This document shows positions 24,251 to 32,721 of a DNA stretch of 64,000 nucleotides, piece after piece. Position 1 is the first letter of the stretch, and each line of letters opens with the position of its first letter. Source of the DNA: RYN-230 sp036497945 (GTDB taxonomy: Bacteria > Actinomycetota > Actinomycetes > Streptosporangiales > Streptosporangiaceae); assembly GCA_036497945.1 (NCBI GenBank), contig DASXIN010000180.1, positions 23,686 through 87,685 of the forward strand. Reading direction: 5' to 3'. The notes under the pieces are model-generated. The model ran no database searches, was not told the origin of the DNA, and saw only the letters and a list, made by a program, of their open reading frames with translations. A program made the translations under genes and the position numbers.

Positions 24251-25098
24251 TGACGACCGAGCCAACCCCGACCCCGGCCACGACCGGCGCGGCGGCCGAC
24301 GCCCAGGGCGATGTGCTCCGGGCCGAGCACATCAGCAAGCGGTTCGGCGCGGTCCGCGCGCTGCACGACATCAACCTGCACCTGGGCCAGGGCGAGGTGC
24401 TCGGGCTGCTGGGCGACAACGGCGCGGGCAAGTCCACCCTCATCAAGATCCTCTGTGGCTTCCAGCCGCCCACCTCCGGCAAGATCATCCTGGAGGGCAA
24501 GGAGATCACGCTCAAGTCGGTGGATGAGGCCCGCGCGCTCGGCATCGACACCGTCTACCAGGACCTGGCGCTGATCAACGAGCTCACCGTGTACCACAAC
24601 ATGTTCCTGAACCGGGAGCGCACCCGTTTCACCCTGCTGTCCAACCGGAGCATGCGGCGCACCGCCCAGGAGCAGCTGGACCGGATCGGGGTGAACATCC
24701 CGTCGGTGGAGGCCGAGGTGGCCAAGCTGTCCGGTGGCCAGCGGCAGGCCATCGCGGTGGCCCGGGCGGTCACCTCGGCGGCCAAGGTGCTGCTGCTGGA
24801 CGAGCCGCTGGCCGCGATGGGCGCCAAGGAGGGCTCGATGATCCTGGAGCTGATCAAGGACCTCAAGCGCCAGGGCCAGGTCTCGATGATCCTGATCATG
24901 CACAACTACGGCCAGGCGCTCGAGGTGTGCGACCGGATCAACCTGCTGCAGCACGGCGAGATCACCTTCGACAAGATGGCCGGCGACACCTCGGTGCAGG
25001 AACTGAACGACATCGTCATCGAGGAGTACCGGCGGGCCCTGGAAGAGCGCCAGCGGCAGGAGGGCCAGCAGCAGGAGGGCCAGCAGCAGGTGAGTTGA
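24250..25098 (+). CDS. Sugar ABC transporter ATP-binding protein (FrcA type)
   Basis: 282 residues, a single nucleotide-binding domain. The Walker A is GDNGAGKST (about 55-63), the Q-loop VYQDLALI, the signature LSGGQRQAIAVARA, the Walker B VLLLDEP, and the switch His is in LIMHNYGQAL. The single-domain architecture fits the FrcA/simple-sugar group rather than the double-domain RbsA/XylG. A repetitive Gln/Glu-rich tail (about 262-282) ends the protein. Its start overlaps the permease stop. Confidence 0.95.
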   Translation: MTTEPTPTPATTGAAADAQGDVLRAEHISKRFGAVRALHDINLHLGQGEVLGLLGDNGAGKSTLIKILCGFQPPTSGKIILEGKEITLKSVDEARALGIDTVYQDLALINELTVYHNMFLNRERTRFTLLSNRSMRRTAQEQLDRIGVNIPSVEAEVAKLSGGQRQAIAVARAVTSAAKVLLLDEPLAAMGAKEGSMILELIKDLKRQGQVSMILIMHNYGQALEVCDRINLLQHGEITFDKMAGDTSVQELNDIVIEEYRRALEERQRQEGQQQEGQQQVS

Positions 25099-25150
25099 CC
25101 GGGTTGGCGATCCGGCTCGTGCGGTGCGGCAAATCGGGCAGGATGGCTAG

Positions 25151-26710
25151 GTGCTGACATCGCTGCGCCGGCTGACCCGGATTACCGCGTGCGCTTTGCT
25201 GCTGGCCGTCGCGGGCTGCACCTCGACCGTCAGTAGCGCGGGCGGCAGCAGTTCGCCCGCGGCCAGCCCCGGAGCGGCCCGGGGCGCGGCACGGTCGGTG
25301 GCGGACCCGCTGCACTGGCACAGCTGCATGGTGCAGGGGGCCAGCATGCAGTGCGCCAGCCTGCAGGTGCCGCTGAACTACGCCAAGCCGGCCGGCCGGA
25401 AGATCACCCTGGCGCTGTCCCGGGTGCCGGCCACCGCGCCAGCCAGCCAGCAGCAGGGCGACCTGCTGGTCAACCCGGGCGGGCCGGGCGGCCCCGGGCG
25501 CGGCCTGGCCGCCTTCGTCGCCCAGGGGCTCAACCCGCAGGTGGCCGCCGACTACAACATCATCGGCTTCGACCCGCGCGGGGTCGGGGCCAGCGTGCCC
25601 GCGCTGAGCTGCGACCCATCCTTCTTTACCCGGCTCCGGCCGGACTACATTCCGCATAGCGCCAGTGCCGAGCAACTCCTGGTCAGCCGGGCCAAGGGTT
25701 ACGCGGCGGACTGTCAAAGGCGCTCCGGCTGGCTGCTGCCGTACCTGACGACCGCGGATTCGGCCCGGGACATGAACTCGATCCGGGCCGCGCTCGGCGT
25801 GCCTGCGATCAGCTACTTCGGCTACTCCTACGGGACCTACCTGGGCCAGGTCTACGCCACCCTGTTCCCGCACCGGCTGCGCCGCATGGTGCTGGACTCC
25901 GTGGTCGACCCCGCCGGGGCCTGGTACGCGGACAACATCGCCCAGGACTACGCGTTCCAGGGCCGGATGGAGGCGTTCTTCGCCTGGGTGGCCGCGCATA
26001 ACGCCAGCTACCGGCTCGGCAGCCGCCGGGCTCAGGTGCAGCGGGCCTGGTACCGGGCCCGGGCCCGGCTGCAGGCCCATCCGGTGGACCGGGTGATCGG
26101 CGCGGACGACTTCGACGACACGTTCCTGCAGGGCGGGTACAGCAACTCGCTGTGGCCCGCGCTGGCCGCGGCCCTGGCCACGTACGCCCACAGCGGATCC
26201 ACCGCGCAGATCGTCAGCCAGTACCAAGCCGAGGGCGTGCAGAGCGAGAACGAGTTCGCCGTCTACAACGCGGTGGAATGCAGTGACGTCAACTGGCCGC
26301 GGAGCTGGGCCAAGTGGGACGCCGACACCAGGCGGGTGGACCGCACCGCGCCGTTCCAGGCCTGGGACAACGCGTGGTTCAACGCTGCCTGCGCGTTCTG
26401 GCCGGTACGCGGGCCGGCCCGGCCACTGCGGATCAAGGGGGCCGGGCTGCCCGGCATCCTGATGCTGCAGGGCACCCTGGACCCGGCCACGCCCTACCAG
26501 GGTGCGCAGGCCGCGCACCGGCGGCTGCCGACCGCCCGGATGGTCGTGGTGCTAGGCGGCGGCAATCACGGCCAGTCGCTGGCCCAGCCGCCGAATACGT
26601 GCGTGGACGGCTACCTGAACCGGTACCTGGCCAGCGGGGCCCTGCCCACCCGGCCCGGGCTGGTCAACGCCACCTGCCCGGCGCTGCCGCCGCCGGCCGC
26701 GGCCGGCTGA
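25151..26710 (+). CDS. Secreted alpha/beta-hydrolase, tripeptidyl-aminopeptidase-like (S33, TAP C-terminal domain)
   Basis: 519 residues. An N-terminal lipobox (LLLAVAGC, Cys23) marks a lipoprotein. The catalytic nucleophile is in YFGYSYGTYLGQ (Ser near 226), with an oxyanion region VNPGGPGGPGRG and IIGFDPRGVGAS. The C-terminal TAP-like domain holds the acid (MLQGTLDPATPYQGA) and the His (GGGNHGQSL). These enzymes in Streptomyces and mycobacteria release peptides from protein N-termini or act on lipids and esters. It lies 52 bases after the ATPase on the same strand and may share the transcript, but a common pathway is not evident. Confidence 0.92.
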   Translation: MLTSLRRLTRITACALLLAVAGCTSTVSSAGGSSSPAASPGAARGAARSVADPLHWHSCMVQGASMQCASLQVPLNYAKPAGRKITLALSRVPATAPASQQQGDLLVNPGGPGGPGRGLAAFVAQGLNPQVAADYNIIGFDPRGVGASVPALSCDPSFFTRLRPDYIPHSASAEQLLVSRAKGYAADCQRRSGWLLPYLTTADSARDMNSIRAALGVPAISYFGYSYGTYLGQVYATLFPHRLRRMVLDSVVDPAGAWYADNIAQDYAFQGRMEAFFAWVAAHNASYRLGSRRAQVQRAWYRARARLQAHPVDRVIGADDFDDTFLQGGYSNSLWPALAAALATYAHSGSTAQIVSQYQAEGVQSENEFAVYNAVECSDVNWPRSWAKWDADTRRVDRTAPFQAWDNAWFNAACAFWPVRGPARPLRIKGAGLPGILMLQGTLDPATPYQGAQAAHRRLPTARMVVVLGGGNHGQSLAQPPNTCVDGYLNRYLASGALPTRPGLVNATCPALPPPAAAG

Positions 26711-26725
26711 TGCCAGGGAGCGTTC

Positions 26726-27610
26726 ATGATGACCGCCCGCTACCCTGGAAGGGTGCTGCGCACTAAGGCGCTGCGGTCTTCGTCGCTGCGCCTGCTGAAT
26801 GACCGCGACCTCGGCGATGTGCTGGAGTTGTGCGACCGCGACCCGGTGGTGAACGTCTTCGTGAGCTCCCGGGTTCGCGAGGCAGGCCTCGACCCGGTCC
26901 GGCTGGGCGGCCAGATGTGGGGTTACCTGCCCGGCGGCAAGCTGACTTCGGCCTGCTACGCGGGCGCCAACCTGGTCCCGGTGGCGGCCACCGAGGCCGC
27001 GGCGACCGCGTTCGCCAGCCGGGCCCGGATGCAGGGCAGGCGGTGCTCGTCCATCGTGGGGCCCGCCGAGGCGGTCGCGCAGATGTGGCAACTGCTCCGC
27101 CCGTACTGGAGCGAGCCGCGGGAGATCCGGGACAGCCAGCCGGTCATGGCCATCTCCGGCCCGCCACACGCCGCCGCCGACCCGCTGCTACGCCGGGTCC
27201 GGCCGGACGAGCTCGACGTGCTGCTGCCCGCCTCGGTGGCCATGTTCACCGAGGAAGTCGGGGTGTCACCGCTCGGCCCCGACGGCGGTGCCGCCTACCG
27301 GGCCCGGGTGGCCGAGCTGATCGGGCTGGGCCGGGCGTTCGCCCGGATCGAGGACGGCCGGGTGATGTTCAAGGCCGAGATCGGCGCGGTCACCCCGCAC
27401 GCCTGCCAGGTGCAGGGTGTCTGGGTCCGGCCCGACCTACGTGGCCGCGGCCTCGCAGTGGCCGGGATGGCCGCGGTGGTGCAGGAGGCGCTGCGCTCGG
27501 TCGCGCCGGTGGTCTCGCTGTACGTGAACGACTTCAACGCGCCCGCCCGGGCCGTCTACCAGAAAGTCGGCTTCACCGAACTGGCCACGCTGGCGTCCGT
27601 GCTGTTCTGA
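26726..27610 (+). CDS. GNAT acetyltransferase with DUF4081 domain
   Basis: 294 residues. The N-terminal DUF4081 half is RLLNDRDLGDVLELCDRDPVVNVFVSSRVREAGLDPVRLGGQMWGY (in parts). The C-terminal GNAT half has the acetyl-CoA loop QVQGVWVRPDLRGRGLAVAGM and VSLYVNDFNAPARAVYQKVGF. This orthologue normally follows ispG in actinobacteria, often before proS. Here it is separated from ispG by the DeoR gene, the transporter and the hydrolase. Starts at ATG 26726 or GTG 26753 are both possible. A terminator-like hairpin follows. Confidence 0.93.
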   Translation: MMTARYPGRVLRTKALRSSSLRLLNDRDLGDVLELCDRDPVVNVFVSSRVREAGLDPVRLGGQMWGYLPGGKLTSACYAGANLVPVAATEAAATAFASRARMQGRRCSSIVGPAEAVAQMWQLLRPYWSEPREIRDSQPVMAISGPPHAAADPLLRRVRPDELDVLLPASVAMFTEEVGVSPLGPDGGAAYRARVAELIGLGRAFARIEDGRVMFKAEIGAVTPHACQVQGVWVRPDLRGRGLAVAGMAAVVQEALRSVAPVVSLYVNDFNAPARAVYQKVGFTELATLASVLF

Positions 27611-27643
27611 ACTCCCGCTGAGCCTGCCCCCCGGACAGCGGCA

Positions 27644-27675
27644 GGGGGCGGACCCGCCTGCGGCAGTCCGCCCCC
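27644..27675 (+). terminator. Hairpin after the DUF4081 GNAT gene
   Basis: A 10-bp stem GGGGGCGGAC / GTCCGCCCCC (27644-27653 and 27666-27675) with a 12-base loop, 34 bases after the stop. No T tract. It probably ends the GNAT transcript. Confidence 0.6.
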
Positions 27676-27765
27676 CAGTCCCCCTGTCGCCGTCTCGCCC
27701 GTAGCCCATCCCCCCGGCGAGATCTGCGTCATAGGGTAGAGCGGGTAAGTCGCAGTAAGTTCGCA

Positions 27766-28764
27766 ATGACTCGATTGGGCTACCTTGTGACTGAACCGCA
27801 GCTCACCCCTGGCCGCCAGGCCGCCGGCCGCTACCTGCGCGAATTACTGCTGCGGCCGGGCCGGTACCGGCAATTGTGGGAATCGCGCGCGGAACGCACC
27901 CGGCCCGGCGCGATCAACCACCTCGCAGTGGCTAATGTGCTCGCGCATCACCTGTGGAATGCCCCGCGCGCCACCGGCAGTTCGGACGTGCTCGCCCGGC
28001 AGCTCAAGGACACCGTGGGCCGGGCCCTGTCTGGCCGGGTGCTGAGCCGTTCCACGCTGGCCCTGTTCGTCGCGGCCTTCGGCCTCTCGCCGCAGGAGGA
28101 GGACCGGCTCTGGCGGCTGTGGCGGGGCAGTGGCCGGATCACCGTGCTGGCCGGGCCACGGGCGATGCGCTCCCGGGCCGCGGCCAAGGTGGTCAGCGAG
28201 CTTGGCCCGCGGCGGCACCAGACGGTATCGCTGCACGACCACGTCTACGTCGGCGCCGACCGGAAGCCGGCCCGGACTCGGACACTGCAGGTGGTCGAGG
28301 CCATTGTGGACGGCCTGGACACCATTCCCTATCTGTACGACACCAACGCGGTAAGCCTGGAACTCGGCCAGGGCTGCGCCGGGCCGCCCGGGCCGATCCA
28401 CCGGATCGGCGACGTCCTTTACGCCACCGCTATCCCGCTGACCCGCACGCTCAGCCTGGGCGAGACGCTGACCCTGGAGTACTCGACCGCCTATCACTAC
28501 GGCGGGGATCCGGCCGACCCCGGGGAGCGAGAGTACCGCCGTGCGGTCATGGCCACGCTGGACAACTTCGACATGCGCATCGAGTTCCATCCCGACCAGC
28601 TGCCGGCCGCGGTCTGGTGGGCGGTGTGGGACGGGATGGAAGGCGGCGTGCTGGACCAGGAGCTGGTCGCCCCGGACAATCAGCATTCGGTGCACCGGTA
28701 CCTCCGGTCGATGGAGCGTTCCGTGGTCGGCTTCCACTGGTCCTGGGACAAAGAGCAGAGGTAA
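27766..28764 (+). CDS. Protein of unknown function with HTH-like N-terminal region
   Basis: 332 residues. The N-terminal 125 residues are helical, and the segment GRVLSRSTLALFVAAFGLSPQEEDRLWRLW looks like the last helices of the XRE/DUF5753 HTH fold. The C-terminal 170 residues are mostly strands (QTVSLHDHVYVGADRKPARTRT, LEYSTAYHYGGDP, FDMRIEFHPDQLPAAVWWAVWDG), with no motif I can name. This could be a ligand-sensing regulator, but nothing proves DNA binding. It is followed after 13 bases by a proA-like gene and may be its regulator or partner. Confidence 0.75.
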   Translation: MTRLGYLVTEPQLTPGRQAAGRYLRELLLRPGRYRQLWESRAERTRPGAINHLAVANVLAHHLWNAPRATGSSDVLARQLKDTVGRALSGRVLSRSTLALFVAAFGLSPQEEDRLWRLWRGSGRITVLAGPRAMRSRAAAKVVSELGPRRHQTVSLHDHVYVGADRKPARTRTLQVVEAIVDGLDTIPYLYDTNAVSLELGQGCAGPPGPIHRIGDVLYATAIPLTRTLSLGETLTLEYSTAYHYGGDPADPGEREYRRAVMATLDNFDMRIEFHPDQLPAAVWWAVWDGMEGGVLDQELVAPDNQHSVHRYLRSMERSVVGFHWSWDKEQR

Positions 28765-28777
28765 TAGGCTCGGCCTC

Positions 28778-30010
28778 GTGTCTGACGCACGGAAAGCAGT
28801 GATCGCCTGCGGCGAAGCCGCCGCGGTCGCGGCGGGCCGCCTGGCCGGGGCCCCCGACGCGGTCATCGACCGGACGCTGCGCGGCATGGCCGCGCTGCTC
28901 ACCGAGCGGGCCGGGGCGATTCTCGCGGCTAACGCCACAGACCTGGCCGAGGGCGAGCAGGCCCGGCTGGGCCGCGGGCTGCTGGACCGGCTGCGCCTCG
29001 ATCCGGCCCGGCTGCAGGACATCGCCCGGCAGCTCGATCTGCTGGCCGAGGCGCCGTTCCCGGCGGACGCCATCCCGGTGCGCGAGCTACCCGGCGGGCT
29101 GCGGCTCACCGAGCGCCGGGTGCCGGTCGGCGTGATCGGCGCGAACTTCGAGGCCCGGCCCAACGTGACCATCGACATCGCATCCCAGCTGCTCAAGTCG
29201 CGCAACGCCGGGGTGCTGCGCACCGGGGGCGCGGCGTTGCGGTCGGCCGCGGCGCTGGCCGACGAGGTCATCGCGCCCGCGCTGGCCGCCGCCGGGCTCG
29301 ACCCCGGCGCGGTGCAGCTGGTCCGCTCGGCCGACCGGGAGGCCGCGGTCCAGCTGGTCCGCCAGCCGGAGCTGATCCCGCTGGTCATCCTGCGCGGCAG
29401 CGGGGAGACCACGCGGACCCTGGCTGCCGCGGCCGCGGCCTGCGGGGTGCGCACGCTGGCCCACGCCGACGGCGGTGGCGTGCTGTACCTGGACCGGGCG
29501 GCCGACCCGGCGCTGGCCACCGAGCTGATCACCGCGAGCCTGGACCGGCTGGGCGTGTGCAACCGGCTGAACCTGCTGCTCATCTGCTCCGACGTGTGGC
29601 CGCAGCGGCTGCCCGCCGTGCTGGACGCCATCCGCGGGCTGGGCGTGGCCCCGTCGCTGCCGCCGCACGCCCACCCGCTCGGCCACGAATGGGCGCTGGA
29701 CACCGGGCACGAGGCGACCGTGACCATCGCCCCGTCGGACGGCCCGGCGGCGGCCGCCGGGATCGCCAACAGTTGCACCTCCGGGCTGGCGGCCAGCATC
29801 GTCACCGCCGACCCGGCCGCCGCGGCCGAGTTCCTCGCCGGGTACCGGGGCACCGGCGCGTTCTGGAACGCCAGCACCCGGCTGCTGGACGGCTTCAAGC
29901 TGCGCGGCGTCCCGGAGACCGGGATCAACGTGGACCACGTACCCGGCCCGCGCGGCCCGGTGACCTTCCACGACCTGTGCCTCCGGCAGTACGTGGTCAC
30001 CCCGGCCTGA
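28778..30010 (+). CDS. Glutamate-5-semialdehyde dehydrogenase-like protein (divergent ProA family)
   Basis: 410 residues from GTG 28778. The family core is present: RRVPVGVIGANFEARPNVTIDIASQLLKS split across the nucleotide site, LRGSGETTRTL, catalytic Cys in RLGVCNRLNLLLI, and ASTRLLDGFKLRGVPETGINVDH near the end, with PRGPVTF replacing the usual ARGPVGLEGL. ProA reduces gamma-glutamyl phosphate in proline synthesis. Several conserved ProA segments differ (SGLAASIVT where HTEAIVT is usual), and no proB is adjacent, so this may be a paralogue with a different acyl-phosphate substrate. Confidence 0.85.
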   Translation: MSDARKAVIACGEAAAVAAGRLAGAPDAVIDRTLRGMAALLTERAGAILAANATDLAEGEQARLGRGLLDRLRLDPARLQDIARQLDLLAEAPFPADAIPVRELPGGLRLTERRVPVGVIGANFEARPNVTIDIASQLLKSRNAGVLRTGGAALRSAAALADEVIAPALAAAGLDPGAVQLVRSADREAAVQLVRQPELIPLVILRGSGETTRTLAAAAAACGVRTLAHADGGGVLYLDRAADPALATELITASLDRLGVCNRLNLLLICSDVWPQRLPAVLDAIRGLGVAPSLPPHAHPLGHEWALDTGHEATVTIAPSDGPAAAAGIANSCTSGLAASIVTADPAAAAEFLAGYRGTGAFWNASTRLLDGFKLRGVPETGINVDHVPGPRGPVTFHDLCLRQYVVTPA

Positions 30011-30049
30011 GGCCAGCCGCCGCCAGCTCTGGCTGAGGTCAGCCGGCCC

Positions 30050-30059
30050 GGTTAGGCTA
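30050..30059 (+). promoter_or_regulatory. Candidate -10 region GGTTAGGCTA
   Basis: The element GGTTAGGCTA lies 92 bases upstream of the fusion-protein start, and the same 10 bases occur at 40097-40106 ahead of rimP. TAGGCT fits the TANNNT -10 consensus of actinobacterial housekeeping sigma factors; the -35 match is poor in both. Confidence 0.35.
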
Positions 30060-30150
30060 CGCCGCAGCAACCGCTGTATTCCCCGTGCGTAAACAAGGGT
30101 GCGGTAACAAGCGCGTGGTAATAGCCCCCCGGGTGGTGACGGAGACGCAG

Positions 30151-32721
30151 GTGAGCTGGTCCGGCCGTGCCGTGGCGCGCGCCCGCCGTGCGGTGCAGCC
30201 CGCTGCGCCCGCGCTGGCGCCGGTGCGCGGCGCCGCGCTGCTCGACGTCCGCGGGCTGACCAAGACGTTCGGCCCGCTCACCGTGCTGCGTGCGGTCAGC
30301 CTGCAGGTCGGGCACGGCGAGATCGTCGCGGTGGCGGGCGGCAACGGGGCCGGGAAATCGACTCTGATCGGCAGCATCGCCGGGGTGCTCGACGCCGACG
30401 GCGGCGAGGTCCTGCTGGCCGGGCGGCCGATGCCGGCCCGGCCCGCCCTGGTGCGCCGGGCCGGCGTGGAGACCGTGTGGCAGGAGCACGGCCTGTGCGA
30501 CGACCTCGACGCGGTGGCCAACATCTTCCTCGGCCGGCCCGGCCGCTGGGTGATCTCCGAGGGTGCGATGCGCGAGGAGGCGGCCGCCGTGCTGCGCCGG
30601 GTGGGCGCGCATGACCTGCACCTGGACGTGCCGCTGCGGGTGCTGTCCCGCGGCCAGCGGCAGCTGGTCGCGCTGGCCCGGGCGCTGCTCACCCCGCCGC
30701 GGCTGCTGGTGATGGACGAGCCGACCGCCTCGCTCGGGGTGACGGAGACCGCGCTGGTCGAGTCGATCCTGCGGGAGACCCGCGAGGCGGGCGCCAGCGT
30801 CCTGCTCGCCTCGCACGACCTGGAACAAGTGTTCGCGCTGGCCGACCGGATCATCGTGCTGCGCGACGGCCGCGCGGTGGCCGACGTCTCCCCGGTTGAG
30901 GTGCAGCGCAGCGACGTGGTCGCGCTGATGTCCGGGGTGGAGGTGGACTCCATCGCCAGCCGCCAGATCCGGCGGCTGCAGAGCCTGGCCGACCAGCTGT
31001 CCGAAGCCGAGCCGGCCGCTTCGCTGCCGCTGATCGTCTCGGCCATGGCGGGCGCGCTGGACCAGGACATGCTGTGTGTGCACCTGCTGGAGACCACCGG
31101 CGAGCAGCCGGTGCTGCGCCGGATGGCCGCCACCGGGCTGCCCACCGAACTGCTGACCGTGAACGCGGCACTGCCGGTCGGCCCGGACGGCGGCCCGGCC
31201 GGGCTGGCCGCGGCGGACGGCACCGTGGTCGTGGTGGATGACCTGCAGGCCCGGTCGGCCTGGCAGGCCGGCACGGCCGCGGCCGCCGCGGCGGGCATCC
31301 GCAGTGCCTGGGCCGCGCCCATCGTGGGCAGCAACGGGGTGCTCGGCACCGTCTCCGGGTACGCCGCCTCGCCCGGCAACCCGGCCCCGGAGCGGCTGGA
31401 ACTGGCCACCATCTACCTGAGCTACGCCGCGTCGGCCATCGAGCGGGAGCGGCTGCTCACCGAGGTGTCCCGGCGCAACCGGGTGCTCGAATCGCTGCGC
31501 GGGCTGCTGGAGACGCTGGCCGGCCCGGAACGGGTGCAGGGCGGCCTGGAGATCTCCCTGCTGGCCCTGCTGGCCGGGCTGGGCGCGGACAGCGCGGCGG
31601 TGATCGGGACCGACGGCACGGTGCTGGAGTGCCGGTGTATCGCGCACCGGCCCGCCGAGCCCGCCGGGTCCAATGGGAGCCGGCCCGCGGCCGGTGATCC
31701 CGGGCTCACCGTGGTGGTGCTGCCCCGGCTGCACGAGGCGGCCGGGGCCGTGCTCGGCGCGGACGGTGACGTGCCGGCCCGGCTGATCGAGCCCGGGCTG
31801 GCCGCCCGCTCGCTGCGGCTGCCCGGCCAGCGCGGCGCCCTGGTCGCGTGCTGGAGCCCGGGCAAGGCGGTCACCGCGGACGCGCTGGAACTGCTGGACG
31901 ACGCGAGCCGGTCGCTCGCCCTGGCCCTGGAGCGGGAGTCGCTGGAGACCGCGCAGCGCGAGGCAGCCGCGCTGCGCCGGTCGCAGAGCATCCAGCGGGA
32001 GATGCTCTCCTCGCTGAGCCATGAGCTGCGCACCCCGCTGACCGCCATCCACGGTTACGCGTCCACTCTGTGCCAGCCCGACCTGACCTGGAACGCGGCG
32101 TCCACCCGGCGGTTCCTCGGCTCCATCGCGGCCGAGTCGGCGCGGATGGAGCGCCTGGTCGGCGACCTGCTGGACTCGACCGCGATCGAGTCAGGTGTGC
32201 TGCGGCTGCAGCGGGACTGGTGTGAGCTGCCGCTGGTCGTCGGGGCGGCGGCCAACTGCCTGTCCGGCAAGCGGTCGGCCCGCATCCAGCTGGCCACCGG
32301 GGTGGAGCCGGTCTGGGCCGATCACGACCGGCTCGAGCAGGTCTTCGTGAACCTGCTGGAGAATGCGGCCAGCCACGGCGCCTCGCCGCGTGGCACCGAC
32401 GTGACCGTGCGGGCCGGTGCCCCGGGATGGGCCGAGGTCGAGATCAGGGACTACGGCCCGGGCATCCCGCCGGGGCTGGCCGAGAAGATCTTCGAGCCGC
32501 GGGTCCGCGGTACCACCGAGGTCGCGGGCACCGGGCTGGGCCTGCCCATCGCCCGCGGCATCGTCGAGGCGCACGGCGGCACCCTGGTCGTGCGGCCCAC
32601 CCAGCCCGGGGCAGCCTTCCTGGTCTCGCTGCCGGCCGATCCGCCACCCGGCTCCGCGGCCGAGCCCGCCGGGGCATCCTGGAGCGTTGTGGAGGAAGCG
32701 GAGGAACACCGTGGTGGCTGA
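30151..32721 (+). CDS. Fusion of an ABC-importer ATPase with GAF-like sensor regions and a histidine kinase
   Basis: 856 residues from GTG 30151 (GGAG six bases upstream; an in-frame GTG at 30085 is possible). Residues 25-275 are a complete ABC ATPase of the sugar-importer class: Walker A GGNGAGKST 63-71, Q-loop VWQEHG, signature LSRGQRQ 165-171 (Gly to Arg), Walker B LLVMDEP 185-191, and switch His in LLASHDL near 222. Residues about 288-436 form a GAF-like domain, ending in AIERERLL. About 444-598 is a second GAF-like region. Then comes the kinase core: phospho-acceptor His near 624 in SLSHELRTPLTAIHGY, N-box NLLENAASHG near 734, DYGPGIPPG near 767, and GTGLGLPIARGIVEAHGG near 793. No membrane segment is visible. 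It overlaps the regulator gene, and the same operon supplies the binding protein and permease, so the ATPase half probably drives that importer. Confidence 0.92.
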   Translation: MSWSGRAVARARRAVQPAAPALAPVRGAALLDVRGLTKTFGPLTVLRAVSLQVGHGEIVAVAGGNGAGKSTLIGSIAGVLDADGGEVLLAGRPMPARPALVRRAGVETVWQEHGLCDDLDAVANIFLGRPGRWVISEGAMREEAAAVLRRVGAHDLHLDVPLRVLSRGQRQLVALARALLTPPRLLVMDEPTASLGVTETALVESILRETREAGASVLLASHDLEQVFALADRIIVLRDGRAVADVSPVEVQRSDVVALMSGVEVDSIASRQIRRLQSLADQLSEAEPAASLPLIVSAMAGALDQDMLCVHLLETTGEQPVLRRMAATGLPTELLTVNAALPVGPDGGPAGLAAADGTVVVVDDLQARSAWQAGTAAAAAAGIRSAWAAPIVGSNGVLGTVSGYAASPGNPAPERLELATIYLSYAASAIERERLLTEVSRRNRVLESLRGLLETLAGPERVQGGLEISLLALLAGLGADSAAVIGTDGTVLECRCIAHRPAEPAGSNGSRPAAGDPGLTVVVLPRLHEAAGAVLGADGDVPARLIEPGLAARSLRLPGQRGALVACWSPGKAVTADALELLDDASRSLALALERESLETAQREAAALRRSQSIQREMLSSLSHELRTPLTAIHGYASTLCQPDLTWNAASTRRFLGSIAAESARMERLVGDLLDSTAIESGVLRLQRDWCELPLVVGAAANCLSGKRSARIQLATGVEPVWADHDRLEQVFVNLLENAASHGASPRGTDVTVRAGAPGWAEVEIRDYGPGIPPGLAEKIFEPRVRGTTEVAGTGLGLPIARGIVEAHGGTLVVRPTQPGAAFLVSLPADPPPGSAAEPAGASWSVVEEAEEHRGG

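Noticed and set aside
30085..30150. Earlier GTG start for the ABC-kinase fusion
   Set aside because: No ribosome site and no domain content; GTG 30151 has GGAG at good spacing. Kept only as an alternative.
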